Shown in pieces: positions 59,160 through 64,000 of a stretch of DNA of 64,000 nt (its first letter is position 1; each line of letters starts with the position of its first letter). The notes under the pieces were generated by a model, which was not told the DNA's origin, did no database searches, and was given only the letters and a program-made list of their open reading frames with translations. Both the position numbers and the translations under genes were made by a program. The stretch spans positions 496,001-560,000 of the forward strand of contig CBDBDN010000005.1 in NCBI GenBank assembly GCA_965203855.1. The letters run 5' to 3'. Origin of the DNA: Bin87 sp965203855. GTDB lineage: Bacteria; Chloroflexota; Dehalococcoidia; Lucifugimonadales; UBA3495.

Positions 59160-59729
59160 ATGACGACGCAGGAACGCCGGCATGGGCCGCAATCGGTGCG
59201 GGGGCCGCGCATCAACAAGGGGCTGGTTATCGTCAACACCGGCAACGGCAAGGGCAAGACTACCGCCGCCTTGGGCGTGCTGATGCGCGCCTGGGGACGG
59301 GATCTCAAAGTGGTGATGCTGCAATTCATCAAGCATACTACCGCCAATTTCGGAGAGCAGCGGGCCGCGCAAAAGATGGGCGTAACCGTGCGCGCGATGG
59401 GGGACGGCTTTACCTGGCGTTCCCAGAACCTGGAGGCCAGCGCCGACCTGGCGCGCGCGCTGTGGGAGGATGCCAAAGAGGTCATCGCCGGCGGCGAGTA
59501 CGATGTGGTCATCCTGGACGAGTTCACTTACCCGATGCACTACGGCTGGCTGCCCGTTGCCGATGTGGTTGACGCATTGAGCGCCCGCCCTGAGATGCAG
59601 CACATCATCATCACCGGCCGGCACGCTCCCGCCGACTTGGTGGAATATGCCGACCTGGTAACCGAGATGAATGTCGTCAAGCATCCTTACGATGCGGGCA
59701 TCAAAGCGCAGCCGGGGATTGAGTTTTAG
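59160..59729 (+). CDS. cobO: Cob(I)yrinic acid a,c-diamide adenosyltransferase
   Basis: 189 residues of the CobA/CobO/BtuR family. It attaches the 5'-deoxyadenosyl group to the cobalt. The P-loop 'VNTGNGKGKTTAALGVLMRAWG' and 'YDVVILDEFTYPMHYGWL' are diagnostic, as is 'LVTEMNVVKHPYDAGIKAQPGIEF' at the end. ATG 59160 follows GGGGAGGAA. It is the second cobalamin gene of the operon, separated from cbiA by the Uma2 pair. Confidence 0.95.
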   Translation: MTTQERRHGPQSVRGPRINKGLVIVNTGNGKGKTTAALGVLMRAWGRDLKVVMLQFIKHTTANFGEQRAAQKMGVTVRAMGDGFTWRSQNLEASADLARALWEDAKEVIAGGEYDVVILDEFTYPMHYGWLPVADVVDALSARPEMQHIIITGRHAPADLVEYADLVTEMNVVKHPYDAGIKAQPGIEF

Positions 59730-59749
59730 GGCGTGTAGGCAGATTCAGC

Positions 59750-59930
59750 GTCATTCCAAACCCCTACCTGTCATTTCGGGCTGCTACAATCGTCATTCCG
59801 GTGAAAACCGGATCCGGCGGTGTAATCTGCCGGTACGGTAGTGGAGACGGCAACCATAGATTCCGGCTTTCGCCGGAATGACGGTTGTAGAGGCTTGGAA
59901 TGACTATTGTAGCAAGCCCGAAATGACGGA
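59750..59930. repeat. Palindromic element with mirror-image flanks
   Basis: The core element is at 59794-59880, with a slightly decayed left arm (ggtgaaaaccgg). The left flank 'gctacaatcgtcattcc' and the right flank 'ggaatgacggttgtagaggc' are reverse complements. Further decayed copies on both sides carry the same locus-specific 'ctacaa/ttgtag'. Confidence 0.8.
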
Positions 59931-59950
59931 AGTTGGCTTGGAGGAATCCT

Positions 59951-60148
59951 GTGGCTTTTGTAACAAACATTGAGCCGGATGACCGGCAGTTCTCACGCCG
60001 GCACCCAACCGGAACTGTTTGCCGATATGCGATTGGACGCAGCAATGGGCAGCGGTTTCTGCAATTGAATTCCTATGGTTCGGCAAACCGGGAATACCCT
60101 GATCAGTTCAGTCAAACGCTACAATTTGACGAGCAGTCGGCCCGATAG
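59951..60148 (+). CDS. Small hypothetical protein, possibly truncated
   Basis: 65 residues from GTG 59951, preceded by GGAGGAA. 'FVTNIEPDDRQFSRRHPTGTVCRYAIGRSNGQRFLQLNSYGSANREYPDQFSQTLQFDEQSAR' looks like a small conserved family that, as I recall it, continues a few residues further ('AR' plus 'xLxxIL'). Here a TAG follows directly, so it may have lost its end. It lies between cobO and cobT. Confidence 0.45.
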   Translation: MAFVTNIEPDDRQFSRRHPTGTVCRYAIGRSNGQRFLQLNSYGSANREYPDQFSQTLQFDEQSAR

Positions 60149-60207
60149 CTATACGATGTCATTCGGGCGGAATTCGGGTTTTGACTATATGAGGGAGGAT
60201 TGCGAGG

Positions 60208-61317
60208 ATGTCTATATCGCCGTTAGTTGACCGGGCCATTGACGCCATTGGGCCGCTTGACGCTGCCGCCGTCGCCGCCGCTGCCGCCCGGCAGGGGATG
60301 CTTACCAAGCCGCCGGGGAGCCTGGGTCGGCTGGAAAGTTTGTCCATCCAAATGGCGGGCATTCTGGGGGAGCCGATACCACAGATTAGGGGCAAGGCGG
60401 TTATCGTGGCGGCCGGCGACCATGGAGTGGCGCAGGAGGGCGTGTCGGCGTACCCCGCCGAAGTTACGCCGCAGATGGTGTACAACTTTCTGGCCGGCGG
60501 CGCGGCGATTAATGCGCTGGCCAGGCAGGCCGGGGCCGAAATCGTGGTGATTGACGCCGGCGTAGCGGTTGACTTGGATGCGGCGGCAGCCGGCGGCAAC
60601 CTGAATATCGCCAAAATCGGCTATGGCACGGCCAGCATCGCCAGCGGCCCGGCGATGTCGCGGGATGATGCCATTCGCTGCCTGGAAGTGGGCATTGCCG
60701 CCGCCAATGAACGGGCGGACGCCGGGGCCAATCTGATTGCCGGCGGCGATATGGGCATCGGCAACACGACGCCGTCGGCAGCCGTTACCGCCGCAATTAC
60801 CGGTGCGGATGCGGACACGGTTACCGGACGCGGCACCGGGATTGACGACGCCGGCTTGGCGGCCAAGATTGCCGCAGTGCGCCGCGCGCTGGAAGTCAAC
60901 CGGCCGGACGGCAATGACGGGCTGGATGCGCTGATGAAAGTAGGCGGCTACGAAATCGGCGTACTGGCCGGCGTGATGCTGGGCGCAGCGGCGCGGCAGT
61001 GCGTGGTTGTCGTGGACGGGTTCATCAGCGGCGCGGCGGCTCTAATCGCCTGGCGGCTCGGCCCGGCCATTGCGGAACGGATGATAGCGGCGCATCGCTC
61101 GGTAGAACCGGGGCATAACATTGCGCTGCGGGCGATGGGGCTGACGCCGCTGCTGGATTTGGAGATGCGGCTGGGCGAAGGCACCGGCGCCGCGCTGGCG
61201 ATGCCGATTATCGAAGCGGCGGCGCGCTGCCTGGCGGAGATGGCAACCTTTGCCGAGGCCGGCGTATCCGACCGGGACGACTCGGGCCAGGATGACTCCG
61301 GTCGGGATGACGGGTAG
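60208..61317 (+). CDS. cobT: Nicotinate-nucleotide:dimethylbenzimidazole phosphoribosyltransferase
   Basis: 369 residues. CobT makes alpha-ribazole phosphate, the lower-ligand nucleotide of cobalamin. 'LTKPPGSLGRLESLSIQMAGI', 'VIVAAGDHGVAQEGVSAYPAEVT', 'GGDMGIGNTTPSAAVTAA' and 'DGFISGAAALIAWRLGP' are the usual motifs, and the catalytic Glu lies in 'LEMRLGEGTGAALAMPI'. The C-terminus has a repetitive Asp/Ser/Gly tail (DRDDSGQDDSGRDDG). The GTG of cobS follows three bases after the stop. Confidence 0.95.
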   Translation: MSISPLVDRAIDAIGPLDAAAVAAAAARQGMLTKPPGSLGRLESLSIQMAGILGEPIPQIRGKAVIVAAGDHGVAQEGVSAYPAEVTPQMVYNFLAGGAAINALARQAGAEIVVIDAGVAVDLDAAAAGGNLNIAKIGYGTASIASGPAMSRDDAIRCLEVGIAAANERADAGANLIAGGDMGIGNTTPSAAVTAAITGADADTVTGRGTGIDDAGLAAKIAAVRRALEVNRPDGNDGLDALMKVGGYEIGVLAGVMLGAAARQCVVVVDGFISGAAALIAWRLGPAIAERMIAAHRSVEPGHNIALRAMGLTPLLDLEMRLGEGTGAALAMPIIEAAARCLAEMATFAEAGVSDRDDSGQDDSGRDDG

Positions 61318-61320
61318 GCA

Positions 61321-62133
61321 GTGCGGGCGGCGCGCTATCTTTTGGCGCCGCTGCTGATTGCGGCGTCTTTCTTAACCCTGCTGCCGGTGGGGGTAGCATC
61401 CGCCGCCGACCGGGAGATTTCCCGCTCCCGGGGCTGGTATCCCGTCATTGGGCTGGGATATGGCTTGCTTTTAGCGGGGGTGGCCGCATTGTGCGGGCTG
61501 CTGGGCATCGCCCCGCTGCTGACGGCGGCGCTGCTGGTGTCTATGCTGGCGCTGGGCAACCGCTTTCTGCATCTGGACGGCCTGATGGATGTATGCGACG
61601 GCATCCTGGGCGGGCATACTGTGGAACGGCGATTGGAGATTATGCGGGATTCCCGCGTAGGGGCTTTTGCCGTCGCCGGGGCCGGCTGCGTGCTGCTGGT
61701 CAAGTATGGCGCACTGGCCGCCCTGCTGGGCAACGAATTACGCGCCGTCTGGCCGATGCTGCTGCTGTTCCCGACGGTATCCCGCTGGACAATGACGCTG
61801 CTGCTAACGGCATTCCCCTACGGACGGCAGCAGGGCATTGGTACGGCATTCGCCGGCGGCGGGCGGCCCTGGCCGGCTACGCTGCTGGCGCTGCTGACCG
61901 CGCTGGCGGTAGCGACCGCGGTCGGCGGGCCGGGCGGCGTTGGCATACTGGCCGGGGCGTCGGCGCTGGCGCTGCTGTTCGGATACTGGGCATCCCGGCG
62001 ATTGGGCGGCGGGCTGACCGGCGACTGCTACGGCGCGGCTAACGAAATCGTGGAAACGGCTACGCTGGTTGCGCTAGTTGCGCTGACGGCGGCGACTCCG
62101 CGCCCTTGGCTGATGCCGTTATGGACGCTTTAG
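61321..62133 (+). CDS. cobS: Adenosylcobinamide-GDP ribazoletransferase (cobalamin synthase)
   Basis: A 270-residue membrane protein with about six to seven hydrophobic segments. It joins alpha-ribazole (phosphate) with adenosylcobinamide-GDP. 'RFLHLDGLMDVCDGILGGHTVERRLEIMRDSRVGAFAV' is the family signature with the Asp-rich metal site, and 'GLTGDCYGAANEIVETATLVAL' closes it. The start GTG 61321 directly follows cobT. Its 3' end overlaps cbiB. Confidence 0.93.
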   Translation: MRAARYLLAPLLIAASFLTLLPVGVASAADREISRSRGWYPVIGLGYGLLLAGVAALCGLLGIAPLLTAALLVSMLALGNRFLHLDGLMDVCDGILGGHTVERRLEIMRDSRVGAFAVAGAGCVLLVKYGALAALLGNELRAVWPMLLLFPTVSRWTMTLLLTAFPYGRQQGIGTAFAGGGRPWPATLLALLTALAVATAVGGPGGVGILAGASALALLFGYWASRRLGGGLTGDCYGAANEIVETATLVALVALTAATPRPWLMPLWTL

Positions 62134-63104
62134 CCGTGATGCCGAATGCGTTGCCGATACCGCCGGATGCGCTGGTCATACTGCTGGCGCTCCTGCTGGA
62201 TCTGGCGCTGGGCGAGCCGCCGAACCGTCTGCATCCGACGGTATGGATGGGGCGGACGGTCGCATTGGCGGAACGCATCGGGCCTGGTACGCAGCGCGCG
62301 CCGGCGGCGCAGTTCGCTTATGGGGCGGCAATGGCGCTGCTGATACCGGCGGCGTGGGGCGCGCTGGCTTGGGGCGTTGCCGCCGGCCTGCTGGCGCTGC
62401 ATCCGCTGGCCTATATTGTGGTAGGGGCGATACTGCTGAAAACCACTTTTTCGGTGCGGATGTTGCATCGGGTTGCCGCCGGCATCGGGCGGCTGCTGTC
62501 AGCCGGCGACATTGACGGAGCGCGGCGGCAAATGTCGTCGCTGGTAAGCCGGGACGCCGCACAACTGACGGCGGGGCAGATGGCGGCGGCGGCTATTGAA
62601 TCGGCGGCCGAAAACATTACCGACAGCATCGTGGGGCCGTTGCTGGCATTTGCGCTGTTCGGACTGCCGGGCGCGGCGGCCTACCGGGCCATCAACACGC
62701 TGGACAGCATGGTTGGGTATCACGGACGCTATGAATATCTGGGCAAGGCGGCGGCGCGGCTGGACGATGCGGTGAACCTGCTGCCGGCGCGGCTGGCGGC
62801 GCTGCTGCTCTGGGCGGCCCTGCTGCCATTGCCGGGGCTGTCCGCGCGCAATGCCGGGCGCATTATGCTGGCGCATCGAGGGCGGACGGAATCGCCCAAC
62901 GCCGGCTGGACGATGGCGGCGATGGCGGGAGGGCTCGGGGTAACGCTGGAAAAGGTCGGGCATTATCGTCTGGGCGACCCAGCGCCGGAGCCGTCGGCCC
63001 GGCATATTGGACGGGCTACGCAGGCGTTATATGCGACGACGGGGCTGGCGACGACGGCGGCAATCGGGTTGGCCTGGCTGCGGTGGGCATTGGCGCCGTG
63101 GTAG
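62121..63104 (+). CDS. cbiB: Adenosylcobinamide-phosphate synthase
   Basis: A membrane protein of about 327 residues attaching aminopropanol (phosphate) to adenosylcobyric acid. 'ALLLDLALGEPPNRLHPTVWMGRTVALAE' near the start and 'AESAAENITDSIVGPLLAFALFGLPGAAAYRAINTLDSMVGY' (read as IESAAENITDS) are diagnostic, as is 'SPNAGWTMAAMAGGLGVTLEKVGHY'. ATG 62121 (overlapping cobS by 13 bases) is preferred; ATG 62139 is possible. It is the last cobalamin gene seen. cbiP and cobU are not in the window. Confidence 0.93.
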   Translation: MDALAVMPNALPIPPDALVILLALLLDLALGEPPNRLHPTVWMGRTVALAERIGPGTQRAPAAQFAYGAAMALLIPAAWGALAWGVAAGLLALHPLAYIVVGAILLKTTFSVRMLHRVAAGIGRLLSAGDIDGARRQMSSLVSRDAAQLTAGQMAAAAIESAAENITDSIVGPLLAFALFGLPGAAAYRAINTLDSMVGYHGRYEYLGKAAARLDDAVNLLPARLAALLLWAALLPLPGLSARNAGRIMLAHRGRTESPNAGWTMAAMAGGLGVTLEKVGHYRLGDPAPEPSARHIGRATQALYATTGLATTAAIGLAWLRWALAPW

Positions 63105-63150
63105 CGGCAAAGGTGTAGAATAGGCGCAATCCGGCCCGAGGAGGATGGCA

Positions 63151-63756
63151 ATGACTACGGCAACGGCAACAGCAACGCAAACGCCGCGCGGCGCCAAGAT
63201 GACGCTGGACGAGTACTTGGCCTTGGAGGAACGCGAGGGGATTTGGGAACTGGTCGACGGGGTACTGGAAAAGATGGCAGAACCGAGTTTTGAACACCAA
63301 CACCTGATTGGCTTGCTATATCGGCTGATTGGCACCTACCTGGCGGCAACAGCGCCTTTGTCGGGCATTGCGCTGTTGGCGGTTAGCGTGGCGTTGTCCC
63401 AATCCCGAGTAGCGGTGCCGGATTTGGTGTATGTGCGCGCGGAACGGCGGCATTTGCTACAGGGGCTTATCGTATCCGGCGCGCCGGACCTGGTGGTTGA
63501 GGTGCTGTCGCAAGACCGCGCCAAGGATTTGATACGCAACCGGGAGTGGTACGCTGAAGCGGGCATTTCCGAATACTGGATTTTGGATCCGGTGAATGAC
63601 GCGCTAACGGTTCTGGAACTGGCCGGCGGGCAGTACATTGAGCGGGCGGCGCTGGGGCGTAACGACACCTTGGCTACGCCGACGATACCGGGCTTGTCCA
63701 TATCGCTGAACGAGCTTTTTGACGACCCGGTGCGCGCCATTCTCCGACAGGCATAA
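63151..63756 (+). CDS. Uma2 family protein (tandem copy C)
   Basis: 201 residues of a shorter Uma2 type than copies A and B. 'MTLDEYLALEEREGIWELVDGVLEKM', 'RVAVPDLVYVRAERRHLLQ', 'APDLVVEVLSQDRAKDLIRNREWYAEAGISEYWILDP' and 'IPGLSISLNELF' are the standard blocks. Asp in PDL, Glu in VEV and the Lys in the following helix make a PD-(D/E)xK-like site. ATG 63151 follows GAGGAGG. The start of a further copy with nearly the same first 190 bases follows. Confidence 0.88.
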   Translation: MTTATATATQTPRGAKMTLDEYLALEEREGIWELVDGVLEKMAEPSFEHQHLIGLLYRLIGTYLAATAPLSGIALLAVSVALSQSRVAVPDLVYVRAERRHLLQGLIVSGAPDLVVEVLSQDRAKDLIRNREWYAEAGISEYWILDPVNDALTVLELAGGQYIERAALGRNDTLATPTIPGLSISLNELFDDPVRAILRQA

Positions 63757-63819
63757 GCCAGTTTGGCAGTTTGTACAGGCTGATAAAATAGGCGCAATCC
63801 GGCCCGCAGGAGGATGGCA

Positions 63820-64000
63820 ATGACTACGGCAACGGCAACAGCAACGCAAACGCCGCGCGGCGCCAAGATGACGCTGGACGAGTACTTGGCCTTGGAGGAA
63901 CGCGAGGGGGTTTGGGAACTGGTCGACGGGGTATTGGAAAAGATGGCAGAGCCAAGTTTTGAACACCAACGCCTTATCAGCCTGCTATGCCAGTGGATTG
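63820..64000 (+). CDS. Uma2 family protein (tandem copy D, cut by window edge)
   Basis: 60 codons visible. They are identical to copy C apart from a handful of substitutions up to 'EPSFEHQ', after which the copies diverge (RLISLLCQWI versus HLIGLLYRLI). Even the upstream sequence 'aataggcgcaatccggcccg' is duplicated. It continues beyond the window. Confidence 0.85.
   Translation, partial: MTTATATATQTPRGAKMTLDEYLALEEREGVWELVDGVLEKMAEPSFEHQRLISLLCQWI

Noticed and set aside
57240..59684. An 814-codon open frame on the minus strand
   Set aside because: It runs antisense to cbiA, both Uma2 genes and cobO, which all have clear family motifs. Its length follows from GC-rich codon structure and the Uma2 duplication.

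Overview
The window is about 64 kb of GC-rich bacterial chromosome. No rRNA or universal marker fixes the taxon. A T-box leader ahead of ilvB, a coenzyme-F420-type luciferase-like oxidoreductase, two CaiB-type CoA-transferase genes, many Uma2 proteins, a hopanoid cluster and abundant short palindromic repeats together suggest a marine or host-associated Chloroflexota-like bacterium. This is an inference, not a proof. Two tRNA genes, three riboswitch-like leaders and many tandem duplications are visible.

Layout. 1-4.2 kb: a truncated unknown gene, then a promoter, a structured leader with a small ORF and a terminator-like hairpin, then panD (beta-alanine formation) overlapping the first of two tandem SAM methyltransferases, followed by a third methyltransferase. 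4.3-10.6 kb: a small HTH protein, ilvB with an isoleucine-type T-box leader, an F420-type oxidoreductase, and a GDP-mannose 3,5-epimerase plus glycosyltransferase pair. 10.7-17.1 kb: a CAT-anticodon tRNA, two CoA-transferase family genes, a Uma2 protein, a flavin reductase, a VOC protein and a Fur-family regulator. 17.5-31.9 kb: a long one-direction hopanoid gene cluster (polyprenyl synthase, hpnH, hpnG, hpnA, squalene-hopene cyclase, a YjbQ protein, hpnC, hpnD, hpnE) that continues into an aldolase, an epimerase, a nucleoside hydrolase and a phosphodiesterase. 31.9-39.8 kb: tRNA-Ser, two small proteins, an NHL/DUF1501/DUF1800 trio, a His-rich lipoprotein and citrate synthase. 39.9-42.2 kb: an S9 peptidase.

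42.2-46.1 kb is the accessory hot spot. Remnants of a DNA methyltransferase/HNH gene lie on either side of a less GC-rich gene whose product has a HEPN RNxxxH motif and Cys-pair zinc-ribbon motifs. A 145-bp repeat occurs twice, and a HicAB toxin-antitoxin module is tandemly duplicated. 46.1-53.2 kb holds a GatC-like/amidase pair, galU, a MATE transporter, a DUF3800 protein with a truncated copy, smpB and an S41 peptidase. 53.2-55.7 kb is mostly repeats, plus a secreted protein gene put out of frame by a C11 tract. 55-63.1 kb is a cobalamin-riboswitch-controlled late cobalamin operon (cobyrinate diamide synthase, cobO, cobT, cobS, cbiB) interrupted by two near-identical Uma2 genes. Two more tandem Uma2 genes close the window.

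The most distinctive observations are the panD plus tandem methyltransferase block (possibly making an N-methylated beta-alanine osmolyte), its attenuator-like leader, the HEPN gene inserted in a dead methyltransferase, two long C/G homopolymer tracts at surface or secreted-product loci, and locus-specific tandem arrays arranged in mirror symmetry around an 88-bp palindromic element.
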